64,000 bases of DNA from Photobacterium aquimaris. Its GTDB lineage: Bacteria > Pseudomonadota > Gammaproteobacteria > Enterobacterales > Vibrionaceae. How positions within the stretch are numbered: position 1 is the stretch's first letter; every line of letters begins with the position of its first letter. Shown here piece after piece: positions 48,097-58,430 of this stretch. The position numbers and the translations under genes were made by a program. Location: NCBI RefSeq assembly GCF_002954455.1, contig NZ_MSCC01000002.1:669358-733357 (forward strand). The letters run 5' to 3'. The notes beneath the pieces are model-generated. The model saw nothing but the letters and a program-made list of their open reading frames with translations. It did no database searches and had not been told where the DNA came from.

Positions 48097-48744
48097 TTAT
48101 TTGGCTAAATTAGCAGTATCAAATAACAGGAATGCGTCATGTACGCCTTGAATTAACATTTGCATACCGATAACCGTTAAAATTAATCCCATTAAGCGAG
48201 TGGTGATGGTAATGCCAGCTTCACCGACTTTATCAACCAATTTAGGACCATAAAGAAAACAGACTAAAGTAATTAAACATAGGCTTGCAAAAGCAATAAT
48301 AGTAATAATCGTATGTAGAAATGAACCTGATGCCGAATAGTTCATCGCTGTCGCTATGGTGCCAGGGCCAGCTAAAATAGGCAGCGCTAATGGTGAAATT
48401 GAAATGTCTTTTTCTTCACTGACCTGATCATCTTTTGCTTCTGAGTGCATTTTTGAACTATCACCTTGTAGCATGTGATAGCCAACCAGAAAGACTAAAA
48501 TACCACCTGAAAGTCGCAGTGCGGGTAAGGTAATACTAAATAGCTCAAAGATCCCTTTACCTAATAAACAGAAGGTAGCAATAATAAAAAAGGCAGCGGT
48601 AAGGGCTTTAAATGCAGTTTTTCGGCGTTGCTCTGGCGTTTGACTTCCTGTCATTCCGACAAAAACAGCGGTATTAGCAATGGGGTTCATCATGGCAAAG
48701 AAACCCATAAATACTGTGATTGTCATTGTTGTAATATCGTGCAT
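48097..48744 (-). CDS. MarC/YhgN-family membrane protein
   Basis: A 215-residue inner-membrane protein with six helices. MarC-family features are FFAMMNPIANTAVFVGMT, LPILAGPGTIATAMNYSA, and the C-terminal LMGLILTVIGMQMLIQGV. It was first annotated as an NAAT amino-acid transporter, and the physiological role is not settled. I chose ATG 48744 (MHDITT) with AAAAGG upstream. The frame continues to 48828, but the added residues are polar and unconserved. Confidence 0.83.
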   Translation of the reverse strand: MHDITTMTITVFMGFFAMMNPIANTAVFVGMTGSQTPEQRRKTAFKALTAAFFIIATFCLLGKGIFELFSITLPALRLSGGILVFLVGYHMLQGDSSKMHSEAKDDQVSEEKDISISPLALPILAGPGTIATAMNYSASGSFLHTIITIIAFASLCLITLVCFLYGPKLVDKVGEAGITITTRLMGLILTVIGMQMLIQGVHDAFLLFDTANLAK

Positions 48745-48985
48745 AACCATCCTTTTGGTTAATTTATTGTTATCTAATTGGTTACAATAGCATGGTTTTT
48801 TGAGTGATGAACGTAAATATCTGGACAAAAACAGTAATTAAGTGATTTATCGTCTACATATTGGGATTTGTTATTTTTTAGACGCTGAATATCAATGGGA
48901 TTCGATAATTGAATAGTATCCGTTCCGTGTTTTTAGTATGGGTTTGGGTTACTATGCGCACAAGAAAACCTAGCGGTATATAGAT

Positions 48986-49309
48986 ATGACGATTGAAGTA
49001 ACCAATATAGGCACAGAGCCAGATCCAACCATGACATGTAGCACTTGCCAAGCATGTTGTTGTCGGTTGGAAGTAATGATTATTACCGATACGGGTGTTC
49101 CCGAAGAATACATCGATATTGATGAGTGGGGCGGTGAAGTTATGTTGCGCCTTGAAGATGGTTGGTGTGCGGCGGTTGATCGCGATACTTTATTATGTAC
49201 TATTTATGAAAATCGTCCGTGGATTTGTCGTGAGTTTGAAATGGGCTCCTATGAGTGCAGTATCGAACGCGCAACGATGCCGCCACGGTTACCAGCAGCA
49301 ACAAAATAA
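48986..49309 (+). CDS. YkgJ-family cysteine cluster protein
   Basis: A 107-residue soluble protein of the YkgJ (UPF0153, CxxCxxCC) type. It has TCSTCQACCCRLEV, then WCAAVD, LCTIYENRPWICREFEMGS and YEC. The seven to eight cysteines are expected to hold zinc or an iron-sulfur cluster. The function is unknown. ATG 48986 has no strong RBS. Confidence 0.82.
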   Translation: MTIEVTNIGTEPDPTMTCSTCQACCCRLEVMIITDTGVPEEYIDIDEWGGEVMLRLEDGWCAAVDRDTLLCTIYENRPWICREFEMGSYECSIERATMPPRLPAATK

Positions 49310-49571
49310 TATTAAGCCATTCACAATAAAACAGTATTGCGTTCATAAAATAAAGATAACGTAATGCTGTTGATTCTCGAACGACGACCATTCTTTTTGA
49401 GTATTTTTTTATTGTTATTAGTGATTATTTCATCACAAAAATATACTTTTATTATTGGGTTTTTTATTAATTAAATTAATGTTCAAACACTATGTGCAGT
49501 GTTAATAATCCAACAATCAAAAAATTATATTAATGCGCATCGATATTTCTAATTTTAACGGATTAAATAAA

Positions 49572-52255
49572 ATGAAAAATAACACTTTCTCATTATTAGC
49601 TATAGCAGTAAGTGCCGCTTTTAGTTCAGCAGCTTGTGCAGATATTAATAATATTGTTATTTCAGACTCTATAGAAGATCCTACACATAATAAAGCGATA
49701 GCAATATCAGCCACAAAATCAGTATCTATTACACCATGTCGTGATGCAGAGGGAATAAGTCACAAACGTATCGGTGAGATTCAGGGAAGTTCATACCGTT
49801 CCCCCCTTATTGCTGATGGTAAATATATCAGTGATGCCGAATATCTTGTTACTGGTGTTGTGAGTGCGGTTACAACAGGGTTAGAGAAAGGTTTTTATCT
49901 ATTTGACGATGATGGCATCACTACCACATCAAATGGCATTTTTGTTGAGACGGATAAACCGTTAGATGCAAATATTATCGGCCAAAAATCTGTGTGCGTG
50001 GTTTTGTCGAAGAAGATTACGGCATGACCAAAGTGGTGGCTACAGATGGTTTATGGGAAGTTGTTGATGCCAATGCAGCAAAACCTGAGCCAATCGATCT
50101 TGTTCAAATTCCAGAAGATGGTAATAGTTTTCAGGCTACGCTAGAGCGTCATGAAGGTATGTTAGTTCGTTTACCTGCAGATATTGTGCCTGAGCAGAAA
50201 GATGATCAAACAATGCGTATTTCTCGTACGTTTAGTTTTGATTACAGCGGTTACCGTAATAATTTAGTCTTAGCGTTTGAGCGTCCAAATTTCCAACCTA
50301 ACCAACATTATGTTGCTGGCAGTAAGGAAGCGAAACAGCAAGCTGAAGACAATAACAATCGCCGCCTTTATGTTGAAACAGACAGCAAAGCTGCCGATGG
50401 CGTGATCCCTTATTATCCTGATTTTGGCATTAATCCTCAGAATAATCCATTACGCATTAACGATGCTATTGTGGGTTTAGAAGGGGTATTAAGTTACTCA
50501 TATAATAATTTTCGTTTAATTACGCAAAATACAATCACAGCTGAAAACATTATTAAGCATCAACCTCGGCAGCCGACACCGACAGTGAATGATAAAACTG
50601 AACATCATAGTTTTGATATACGTGTAGCGACGTTAAATGTATTGAATTACTTTAATTCACCGTTCGGTGGTGATGCCAACCCACAGCAATCAAATCGTGG
50701 TGCTGATTCGCAAGCTGAATTTGAACGTCAACAAGCGAAAATTGTTGCGGCTATTCATGGTTTAGATGCTGATATTCTTGGGCTAATGGAAATTGAAAAT
50801 AACGGCTATGGTAGCGCTGGTGCTATTTCAAGTTTAGTTAATTATGTTAATTTAAAATATAACCGTGAAGATTCAGGTGATCATGCTAAAGATGATCATA
50901 TTGATAATCGCTATGCCTTTATTGGTATTGATGCTAACGGCGATACCGTCATTGATAAATTAGATACGTTTGGTGGTGATGCGATCACCTCGGGTATGTT
51001 GTACCGTCCTGCACGAGTATCGTTAGAAAAAGTAAAACAAGTATTAATGCCATCACAACAAGCGCCTGTGGTTGTAGATAAAAATGGTGATGCTTTAGTT
51101 GACAGCAAAGGTAAAGTGCGTGAAAACGGCAAAAACTATCAACGCGATATGTTGGCTGCTGCGTTTATTATTAACAATACCGGTAAACGTTTAACCATTG
51201 GCGTTAATCACCTTAAATCAAAAGGGTCTACATGTTGGGAAGATTGGCAAGGTTGGGAAACATGGGAGAACTTCGATCCAGCGAAAGGCAAAGTTAAAGA
51301 TCCTGATTTCCAAGGCTCTTGTGAAAATTTCCGAGTTGCGGCAGCTGATGAAATTGGTAAGCAAATGGAAAAATGGGGCGGAGATCGCGTTATTGTTGGT
51401 GATTTAAACTCCTATGCTCATGAAGATGCTTTGCTGGTTTTAACAGATAATCCAACCGCTAAAACACTTAAAGCAGCACGTGATACCTTTATAGGTGAAC
51501 AGCCTCAGTTTGGTGCTGAAGGTGGAGTGATCAGCCGCAGTTATGGTTATATCAATGCGGTAGAAATGATGAGTAAAGGTAAACCATACGCGGGTTATAG
51601 CTATTCATACAATGATGAAATCGGCGCGCTTGATCATATTCTGGTCAGTCCTTCACTCAAAGATCGTGTTTTAGATGCAACGGATTGGCATATCAACGCT
51701 GCTGAATCGACGTTATTTGATTATAACCAAGAGCATAAAGGCGACAATGTTGATCTATTATACAGTGCTGATGCCTACCGCTCATCGGATCATGACCCTG
51801 CTATTTTGGCATTAGCATACCGTTATAATCAAGTCGGTGAAGTACCGCTGCAAATGTTACTTGATGGTAGCCGCTTATCAGTGCCATATACATTGCCAGC
51901 AACGGCACAGGCAGGAGATATTGCGACTATTGCAATTTCACCAACCCCTGAAAATATAGCGCAAATTACTTTACCTAAGGTCGAGTTACAGCAAAGCGGT
52001 GCACAAACGATTATGTTTGATGTTAATGGCTTAAAAGCGGGTAAATATACCTTCACCTTGTCATTAATAGGCTCAGCAACGAGCAAAACTGTGGCTGATA
52101 ACGCGACACAGCAACTAGAGGTGAATGTAAAACATCGTGATGGTGTTAAGGCTGATGATGATATTACTCCGCCAAATAATAACGCTGGTGGTACATTAGG
52201 AATAGTGGGTTTGTTATCGCTGTTAGGCTTAAGTCTGTTTAGACGCAAACACTAA
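49572..52255 (+). pseudogene. ExeM/NucH-like extracellular nuclease with GlyGly-CTERM, frameshifted
   Basis: A large secreted nuclease of about 894 residues. The signal peptide begins at ATG 49572 (MKNNTFSLLAIAVSAAF). An N-terminal OB-fold-like region (ISHKRIGEIQGSSYRSPL) precedes an endonuclease/exonuclease/phosphatase domain with VATLNVLNYFNSPFGG, GLMEIENNGYG, NHLKSKG, GDLNSYAHEDAL, LDHILVSPSL and SDHDPAILAL. It ends in a GlyGly-CTERM anchor (GGTLGIVGLLSLLGL, then FRRKH). Two frames meet at the five-A run 49984-49988; a sixth A gives GQKICVRGFVEEDYGM. Relatives degrade extracellular DNA in biofilms. The break may be a sequencing artefact. Confidence 0.86.
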
Positions 52256-52273
52256 AACGAAATTGATACCATC

Positions 52274-52305
52274 AAATGGGCTGATATTTTCAGCCCATTT
52301 TTTAT
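52274..52305. terminator. Bidirectional terminator between nuclease and thiE
   Basis: AAATGGGCTGA and TCAGCCCATTT arms over a five-base loop, followed by TTTT on the plus strand. Confidence 0.9.
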
Positions 52306-52313
52306 AAACGCGA

Positions 52314-52967
52314 TTAGTTATTGTTAAGTAAAGATCTGATAGTCATCGCTGCTTGGCGTGGAGCATCAGCGTGACTTATTGCTGAAACAATTGCGATTCC
52401 ATCAGCACCTGCTGCGATAACGTCAGTTAAATTGGAGTGGTTAATGCCACCAATCGCCACTATCGGAAATGGACATATCGCTGCTGCATGCTGTAAACCT
52501 GCTAGTCCCCAATGGGTCACCAAATTAGTTTTAGTCGCAGTGGCAAAAATGGCGCTAAGCCCAATGTAATCAATCGGTAGGCTGACACAATCGGCGAGTT
52601 GCTGCTCAGTTTCAATCGATAGTCCTATTAGCTTATCTTTTCCTAACAGTTGTCGCGCTATAACAACGGGCATATCTGTTTGACCTAAATGAACCCCATC
52701 TGCATTTACCGCCAGCGCCACATCAACCCGATCATTGATGATCAACGGAATATAACGACCAGTTGCCGTATACGCGTGTTGTAAAATTGCTTTAATGGTT
52801 TGAGCTCGCTCAATAAAAGCCCGCACATCACCATGTTTTTCACGAATTTGTACCATCGTCACGCCACCCGCGACGGCTTCACGAACAACATGTTCAAGGG
52901 TGGTTAGGCTTTGCTGATCGTCAGTCACTAAATACAATAAATAAGGATTGTGATTATTAGTTATCAT
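52314..52967 (-). CDS. thiE: Thiamine-phosphate synthase ThiE
   Basis: A 217-residue TIM barrel joining HMP pyrophosphate and thiazole phosphate to thiamine phosphate. It has [71 protein letters not shown] (by location, residues ~133-146) and [12 protein letters not shown]. The ATG overlaps the thiM stop by four bases. It is the last gene of the riboswitch-led operon. Confidence 0.95.
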   Translation of the reverse strand: MITNNHNPYLLYLVTDDQQSLTTLEHVVREAVAGGVTMVQIREKHGDVRAFIERAQTIKAILQHAYTATGRYIPLIINDRVDVALAVNADGVHLGQTDMPVVIARQLLGKDKLIGLSIETEQQLADCVSLPIDYIGLSAIFATATKTNLVTHWGLAGLQHAAAICPFPIVAIGGINHSNLTDVIAAGADGIAIVSAISHADAPRQAAMTIRSLLNNN

Positions 52968-53797
52968 GACGCTACCACTGCTATATTAAGTCGCTGTTGA
53001 ATTTGCTCGGCACTGATTTGATATAAACCATCAATAATATTGAGCTGCAAAGTGGCAGGCCCTGTTGATTGCTCAGCGGCGATTTCACCGACAATGGCAT
53101 AGATTGCAGTCGATGCCAGCCCTGAAGTTTCTCCAATTGCGGCAAATGCGCCCGTTAATGCGGTTAATGAACATCCCATGCCAGTGACATAAGGCATCAT
53201 GTGGTGACCATTGTGAAGGCGGATAGTCTGTGACGCTGTCACTACATAATCAACTTCACCTGAGATAACCACATTAGCTTGGTATTGTGCGACTAATGCT
53301 TGTGCGGCGACTAATGCGGTATCGCTGCTATCAAGTGCATCAACGCCTTTGGTTTGGCTGGTTTCACCTGCAAGAGCAATGATTTCAGATGCGTTACCAC
53401 GAATGATTAAATTATTGGCTTTCGCTGCTAGAGTGCGCGCAGTGTGGGTGCGTAATACACTTGCGCCACAGCCAACGGGATCTAATACAATCGGTTTGTT
53501 ATTAGCATTTGCTTGTTCAACAGCAAATAGCATCCGTTCAATCCATTCGTTATCAAGGGTGCCAATATTGATCACTAATGATCCTGCAATGTGCATCATC
53601 TCAGCCATTTCTTGACGTGAATGCGCCATAATAGGGGATGCTCCAATCGCTAATAAAGCATTAGCCGTATTATTCATTACCACGTAATTGGTAATATTAA
53701 CCACTAACGGTTTTTGTTCTCTCACTTGTGCCAGTGCCGCAATAATATTTGCGGTCAAAGTGGCTGAGTTAAAGATGGGCTGTGATGGGTTATCCAT
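52964..53797 (-). CDS. thiM: Hydroxyethylthiazole kinase ThiM
   Basis: A 277-residue ribokinase-like enzyme that phosphorylates salvaged thiazole alcohol. It has [31 protein letters not shown] (by location, residues ~30-60), [19 protein letters not shown], and the anion-hole [10 protein letters not shown] with Cys typical of ThiM. I set the start at ATG 53797, which overlaps the tenA stop by eight bases and follows GGAG. The frame extends to 53908 inside tenA but lacks conservation there. Confidence 0.94.
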   Translation of the reverse strand: MDNPSQPIFNSATLTANIIAALAQVREQKPLVVNITNYVVMNNTANALLAIGASPIMAHSRQEMAEMMHIAGSLVINIGTLDNEWIERMLFAVEQANANNKPIVLDPVGCGASVLRTHTARTLAAKANNLIIRGNASEIIALAGETSQTKGVDALDSSDTALVAAQALVAQYQANVVISGEVDYVVTASQTIRLHNGHHMMPYVTGMGCSLTALTGAFAAIGETSGLASTAIYAIVGEIAAEQSTGPATLQLNIIDGLYQISAEQIQQRLNIAVVAS

Positions 53798-54488
53798 TGT
53801 CGACAACTCCTGATGTATGGTTAATAGCCTCTGCATTAAGACCTTGTTGCCAGAACGCAATTTCCATTTCCGTTGCGACTTTAAAGGTTTGAACAAGTTG
53901 CTGACCACGTTGGCTATGCAGCGGAATTTCTGCTAGGAGATTATTAAGATATACCGTCGCTGTAACAACCCCTTGTTGATATTCTTCACCGCTATATAAC
54001 GCAATCCAGCTATGGTAGGGATTGTTGTCAAACACGGTTTTTGTATCATTAGCTAGCAAGTTACCAATTTCAGCATAACCAATCGCACATGGAGCAAGAG
54101 CAACGTATAAATCAATGATATCCCCTTGCATACCAGCATCTAGCACATAACGCGTGTAAGCGACTGTGGCAACATCTTCTGGCTCTTGTTCCATATCTTG
54201 CTCGGTTAAATGCCAAGCGCAACAGTAGTCAATATGGTGGGCAATTTCATGATCCAATAAAGCCGCCACACTTGGTAGCGCGCGACGCATATCGGCTAAA
54301 GTACGCGCTTTATAAATCGCTAACGCATAAGCGCGCGCATATTGTTTTAGAAACAAAAAATCTTGCTTTAAATAATGCATAAAACAATGCTGTGGTAGTG
54401 TGCCTTGACCCAGTTGGATCACAAAAGGGTGCTGGGTATAAGTGGTCCATTGGGGTTGGCAAGCATCAATTAAATCTTGGTATGTCAT
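53790..54488 (-). CDS. tenA: Thiaminase II/TenA, pyrimidine salvage hydrolase
   Basis: A 232-residue all-helical TenA-family enzyme. Conserved parts are [28 protein letters not shown] (by location, residues ~21-48), [12 protein letters not shown] with the catalytic Cys, [14 protein letters not shown], and the late Glu in [12 protein letters not shown]. TenA hydrolyses aminomethylpyrimidine degradation products to HMP for thiamine re-synthesis. It sits between the pyrimidine transporter thiXYZ and the kinase/synthase genes, which fits a salvage role. Confidence 0.92.
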   Translation of the reverse strand: MTYQDLIDACQPQWTTYTQHPFVIQLGQGTLPQHCFMHYLKQDFLFLKQYARAYALAIYKARTLADMRRALPSVAALLDHEIAHHIDYCCAWHLTEQDMEQEPEDVATVAYTRYVLDAGMQGDIIDLYVALAPCAIGYAEIGNLLANDTKTVFDNNPYHSWIALYSGEEYQQGVVTATVYLNNLLAEIPLHSQRGQQLVQTFKVATEMEIAFWQQGLNAEAINHTSGVVDNG

Positions 54489-54499
54489 GTGATCTCTCC

Positions 54500-55468
54500 T
54501 TAGAAGCTGCCAATGTAAGTTTTGGCTTGCGGCAGTTGGGTTATAACGTGGTGTTTAAATAGAAATTGGGCGTAATCATCGTAGCGTTTAAAATCGACAG
54601 CGGCAGGGCGCAGCGCGAATCGGCTTAAAGTGTCATTCCATGCTTGATGATTAAGCTTGTTATTTAAGGTATCAGGGGCGTATTGAATAAACTGCTGCCA
54701 TGCAGCTTGAGGGTGATTGATGATATAGGTAGTCGCTTGAGTAATAGCGGCATTAAAAGCGGTGATCGCTTGGCGGTTATAATGCTTACTGTTGGCGACA
54801 AAGATCAATTCATCATAACTAGGAATGCCGTTCTCTTCTGGAAAAAACGAGGCGGTAGGGTAGCCTTCTAGCGCTAATTGATTGGTTTCAAAATTACGTA
54901 ATCCGCCCCAAATCGCATCAACTTTACCTGAGGCTAATGAAGATGATAGCGCCCAGCCGACATTGACGATGTTGACATTCGTTAGCTTGACGTCGTGATT
55001 CGCTAGCATGGCACCAATAGTGGCGTCTTCATTGCCAGCTACGGCAATACCAATTGTCTTTCCTTTCAGTTGTGATAAATCAGTGATGCCACTTTTCTTT
55101 AATACCATCAATGTATTAAGCGGTGTCGCAATCAGAGTTGCCGTTTTAATTAACGGTAAACCAGCAGCAACATCAATGGTTAAATTAGGTTGATAAGTAA
55201 CGGCAAGATCGATTTTATTAGCGGCAACTAATTTCGGTGGTAATGATGGATCGGCAGGTTGCTGAATATCAACTTCGATGCCATGTTGCTTAAAATAACC
55301 ACGCTCTTGAGCAATAATAATCGGGCCATGATTGGGGTTTACAAACCAATCAAGCATCAGACTTATCTTGGTGAGTTTTTGAGGTTGTGGGCTCGCTTCA
55401 GCGCTGATTGAGATCCCAAATAGCAGCAACATTATGGTCGTTATTAAAAAAATATGTTTCACAATCAA
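54500..55468 (-). CDS. thiY: ThiY-like thiamine-pyrimidine substrate-binding protein
   Basis: A 322-residue NMT1/THI5-type periplasmic binding protein with signal peptide (residues 1-25, ...GISISAEA). Conserved parts are SLMLDWFVNPNHGPIIIAQERGYF (by location, residues ~35-58), a KTIGIAVAGNEDAT loop, and GKVDAIWGGLRNFE. In the known ThiXYZ system ThiY binds formylaminopyrimidine or HMP. It lies 12 bases upstream of tenA and 51 bases after the permease gene. Confidence 0.88.
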   Translation of the reverse strand: MIVKHIFLITTIMLLLFGISISAEASPQPQKLTKISLMLDWFVNPNHGPIIIAQERGYFKQHGIEVDIQQPADPSLPPKLVAANKIDLAVTYQPNLTIDVAAGLPLIKTATLIATPLNTLMVLKKSGITDLSQLKGKTIGIAVAGNEDATIGAMLANHDVKLTNVNIVNVGWALSSSLASGKVDAIWGGLRNFETNQLALEGYPTASFFPEENGIPSYDELIFVANSKHYNRQAITAFNAAITQATTYIINHPQAAWQQFIQYAPDTLNNKLNHQAWNDTLSRFALRPAAVDFKRYDDYAQFLFKHHVITQLPQAKTYIGSF

Positions 55469-55519
55469 TCCTTTAAATATTAAGTGTCCAAATAAGAAGG
55501 GTTATTTTTACCTGTGTTG

Positions 55520-56326
55520 TTATGGCTGCCACGGGATCAGGCGCTTTAATAATCTGTCAGTGATGAAATAGAGTGATATTGATAACAGCGATAAAATAAA
55601 TAGCGCAGCAAACATTTCATCTATCATCATGCGGGCATTGGCTTGTAGCATTAAATAGCCTAAGCCTTTGCTCGCGCCGACCCATTCGCCCGCGACAGCG
55701 CCAATTGGTGCGATAACCACCGCGACACGAATGCCTGAAGCTAATGCCGGTAGTGCAGCAGGAAAGCGAATATATTTAAGCTGTTGCCACCTAGTTGCGC
55801 CCATAGTGGCAGATAATTCGAGGTAACCGGTGGGGGTGTTACGTAAGCCGTCATAGCAGCAAGTAGTGACGGGGAAAAAGATAATTAACGCAGCCATTAC
55901 CACTTTGGATCCAATGCCATAGCCTAGCCACAGCATTAATACTGGAGCGATAGCAAACACAGGGATGGCTTGGCTGGCGATTAATAACGGTAATAACCAT
56001 CGCTTAACGGGCTTAAATAGCAGCATTTGTAAGGCAAAACATAACCCCAATGATAAACCGAGAACTAGCCCCAGAATGATCTCTTGGCTAGTGACCCAGG
56101 TGTTACTTAGCAGAACGTCATAGCGTGTTATTAATCGCTGCGCGACATCAAGCGGTGGCGGCAGAATAAAGCTTGGTAAATCAAATACTGTCACGATCAG
56201 TTGCCACAATCCAATTAGCACACTAATGCTAATCAGTAATCGTATCGGTGCTGCAAGTTCTCGCTGTGGTTGCTGTTGTTGACACGGCGATTGGGAGGTG
56301 ATTAAAAAACGGGTAATATCAGTCAT
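55520..56326 (-). CDS. thiX: ThiX-like ABC transporter permease
   Basis: A 268-residue inner-membrane permease of the NitT/TauT type with six helices. The EAA-like coupling region is YLELSATMGATRWQQLKYIRFP, followed by GIRVAVVIAPIGAVAGEW. The start at ATG 56326 (MTDITRF) overlaps the ATPase stop by eight bases and replaces a longer non-conserved extension to 56464. With ThiY and ThiZ it imports pyrimidine precursors. Confidence 0.87.
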   Translation of the reverse strand: MTDITRFLITSQSPCQQQQPQRELAAPIRLLISISVLIGLWQLIVTVFDLPSFILPPPLDVAQRLITRYDVLLSNTWVTSQEIILGLVLGLSLGLCFALQMLLFKPVKRWLLPLLIASQAIPVFAIAPVLMLWLGYGIGSKVVMAALIIFFPVTTCCYDGLRNTPTGYLELSATMGATRWQQLKYIRFPAALPALASGIRVAVVIAPIGAVAGEWVGASKGLGYLMLQANARMMIDEMFAALFILSLLSISLYFITDRLLKRLIPWQP

Positions 56327-57086
56327 GATCGTGTGCCAATAGGTCAAAAATACGTTGCTGGTGGCTGGCTGATTCAGCATCAAAGCGCCGTGGTGGTAAT
56401 GATGTTGGTAACGATAACGCCATTGCAAAAGCGGGCTCGCCTTGCAAAATATACAGCTGATCACTTAATCGAATTGCTTCTTGAGGATCGTGGGTTATCA
56501 GCACCACGGTTTTATGCTTGAGTAATTTTACAAACAGATCTTGCAAGCGATAACGGGTGACGGCATCCAAGGCTGAAAATGGCTCATCCATTAATACAAT
56601 TGGTTGGTCTTGTAATAGTGTTCTCGCAAGGGCTACTCGCTGCCGCATACCGCCTGATAATTGTTGCGGCAATAACTGATGTTTATCTGCTAAACCAACC
56701 TGTTCTAATAGTGTCAGAGCTCGCTGTTTTAGATTCGCTGTTGAACTGTGATGGTCGAACTTACTGCTAACACAAACATTGTCTAATACCGTTAACCAAG
56801 GTAATAACAAATCTTGTTGCGCCATATAAGCGACTCGCCCAGCTAAAGGTTGATTATCTGAGATTGTCAGTTGACCTTGCCATTGAGTGCGCTCGTTGAG
56901 TAGTCCAGCCAAAAACTTGATCAGGGTGCTTTTGCCACAGCCACTTTTGCCCACCAAGCAAGTCCATTTATTAGCGGCAATGGTTAAATTCAGATCCTTA
57001 ATTACTGCGTTATTTTGCGGGTCATTTTTCGTTGAGTGATAGCGTAAACAACCATTGGTAATAGTAATTTCCAGATCAGCGCACAT
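56319..57086 (-). CDS. thiZ: ThiZ-like ABC transporter ATPase
   Basis: A 255-residue ATPase with Walker A GKSGCGKST, Q-loop in YMAQQDLLLPW, signature LSGGMRQRVALARTL, Walker B IVLMDEPFSALD, and H-loop LITHDPQEA. It belongs to the NitT/TauT/ThiZ class. ATG 57086 (MCADLE) lies inside the end of thiD (11-base overlap). It powers the ThiXY importer. Confidence 0.88.
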   Translation of the reverse strand: MCADLEITITNGCLRYHSTKNDPQNNAVIKDLNLTIAANKWTCLVGKSGCGKSTLIKFLAGLLNERTQWQGQLTISDNQPLAGRVAYMAQQDLLLPWLTVLDNVCVSSKFDHHSSTANLKQRALTLLEQVGLADKHQLLPQQLSGGMRQRVALARTLLQDQPIVLMDEPFSALDAVTRYRLQDLFVKLLKHKTVVLITHDPQEAIRLSDQLYILQGEPAFAMALSLPTSLPPRRFDAESASHQQRIFDLLAHDHD

Positions 57087-57921
57087 GATGATGACCTGCA
57101 AAGAAGTGATTCACAGGGCCATGTCCATGACCAATCTTGAGTTCATCGGCAGCGGTTATAGCGGCGGTAATATAGCGTTTAGCCAAGGACGTTGCCGTTG
57201 TAAGATCGTTACCTTGGGCGAGATAAGACGCGATAGCTGCAGATAGGGTGCAACCTGTACCATGAGTATTGTGAGTGTTAATGCGAGGGGTAGTGAGCTC
57301 GATAACATCAGTAGCGAGAATGAGTAAATCAGTGCTATCACGACTTTGTTCTAAATGACCACCTTTGAGTAACACCGCATGAGGATTAATGTTTCGCAAT
57401 GCGCTGATCATTGCTTGCATATCAGCCATCGATTGCGGAATGTCTAAACCCGTTAATGCCGCCGCTTCTGGCAAGTTAGGGGTAATAATATCAGCCAGTG
57501 GTAGCAATTCAGTTTTGAGGGTAGTTATAGCTTGTTGTTGTAATAGCACATCACCGCTGGTGGCTACCATTACTGGATCAATGACTAAAAATGGTGGTTG
57601 GTAATGACGAATTTTAGCCGCAACTAGCTGAATAATATCACTATCAGCGAGCATGCCTATTTTCACCGCTTGCACATTGAGATCGCTAAATATTGCGTCT
57701 AACTGCTGTTCGACCATTTTTAGCGGGATAGGTAATATGCCATTAACGCCTTGCGTATTTTGCGCCGTAATTGCCGTAATAACCGAGCAAGCATAACTGC
57801 CTGTTGCTGAAATAGCTTTAATGTCAGCTTGAATGCCCGCGCCGCCACCACTGTCTGATCCAGCAATGGTTAATACAATAGGTGTTGTTGTGGTGCGCTG
57901 TGACGATGAAGTGTGTGACAT
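57076..57921 (-). CDS. thiD: Hydroxymethylpyrimidine (phosphate) kinase ThiD
   Basis: A 281-residue ribokinase-family enzyme that phosphorylates HMP and HMP-P. It has TIAGSDSGGGAGIQADIKAI (by location, residues ~18-37), ITAQNTQGV, VKIGMLAD, VIDPVMVATSGD, and the catalytic anion hole NTHGTGCTLSAAIASYLA (residues ~236-253). ATG 57921 follows AAGGAATT; the frame extends to 57954. It is the first gene after the TPP riboswitch. Confidence 0.94.
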   Translation of the reverse strand: MSHTSSSQRTTTTPIVLTIAGSDSGGGAGIQADIKAISATGSYACSVITAITAQNTQGVNGILPIPLKMVEQQLDAIFSDLNVQAVKIGMLADSDIIQLVAAKIRHYQPPFLVIDPVMVATSGDVLLQQQAITTLKTELLPLADIITPNLPEAAALTGLDIPQSMADMQAMISALRNINPHAVLLKGGHLEQSRDSTDLLILATDVIELTTPRINTHNTHGTGCTLSAAIASYLAQGNDLTTATSLAKRYITAAITAADELKIGHGHGPVNHFFAGHHHVR

Positions 57922-58041
57922 ACATAATTCCTTACGCGCTAGCATTAGGAACAAGTATCAAGCGGATTGAAGTGTAAACTGCGATAAGAGTATGCAGTTA
58001 GGGCTCGCTTGGATCTATCAATAGCAGGGTGCCGTTGATAG

Positions 58042-58128
58042 TTAGTTCCCTCCGCCAGTGCTAACTGGTTCAGGTTCAACGGGTCCCACCATGATGGTGA
58101 TCTCAGCTTAACGCCCCCCGACTAATGG
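58042..58128 (-). promoter_or_regulatory. TPP riboswitch leading the thi operon
   Basis: On the minus strand the conserved THI-box elements appear in order: GTCGGGGGG, AGCTGAGAT, GGGACCCGTTGAACCTGAAC, CAGTTAGCACTGGCGGAGGGAA. The aptamer ends about 120 bases before thiD. Between them a CTATCAA/TTGATAG stem (58013-58040) and an AACTGC/GCAGTT stem (57977-58000) could serve as expression platform. TPP binding should lower expression of the whole operon. Confidence 0.95.
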
Positions 58129-58322
58129 CAATTATCCTAATTCAGAATAATTGAGTTGTCACTCTATTTTTATTAATAAATAACAACTTACAAATGTTAT
58201 GCGAGATTATTAATAAATGACATATTAATTTAGTGAATATTTAATCGTTGTGATGGAGTGTGGTTTTTTATGTATCAACGACCGTCATTTTTTCAATTGT
58301 TCTTCCACTATGTACCTCCATC
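58129..58322. other. Left edge of the cassette array with a truncated B element
   Basis: AT-rich sequence between the thi leader and the first C module. At about 58270-58303, ATGTATCAACGACCGTCAT and TTTTTTCAAT resemble the left part of the B elements at 59393 and 62782, without the terminal inverted repeat. It holds no gene. Confidence 0.55.
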
Positions 58323-58415
58323 TTGTGATTACTATCGGGATTAATAATTAAAAATGTATCTGATTTATAATGATTTTTATATTATTGCGAGATAAATATG
58401 GGCAAGTTGTTAAGC
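58323..58415 (+). repeat. C module copy 1
   Basis: About 93 bases starting TTGTGATTACTATCGGG and ending CAAGTTGTTAAGC. The same module precedes three other cassette genes. It contains TATAAT at 58366-58371 and ends with an attC-like GTTAAGC at 58409-58415. Confidence 0.85.
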
Positions 58416-58430
58416 ATTAATGGGGTTTAG

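Noticed and set aside
49994..50030. Separate gene starting at 49994 for the nuclease domain
   Set aside because: Adding one A at 49984-49988 joins it to the signal-peptide part with conserved sequence across the join, so it is one gene.
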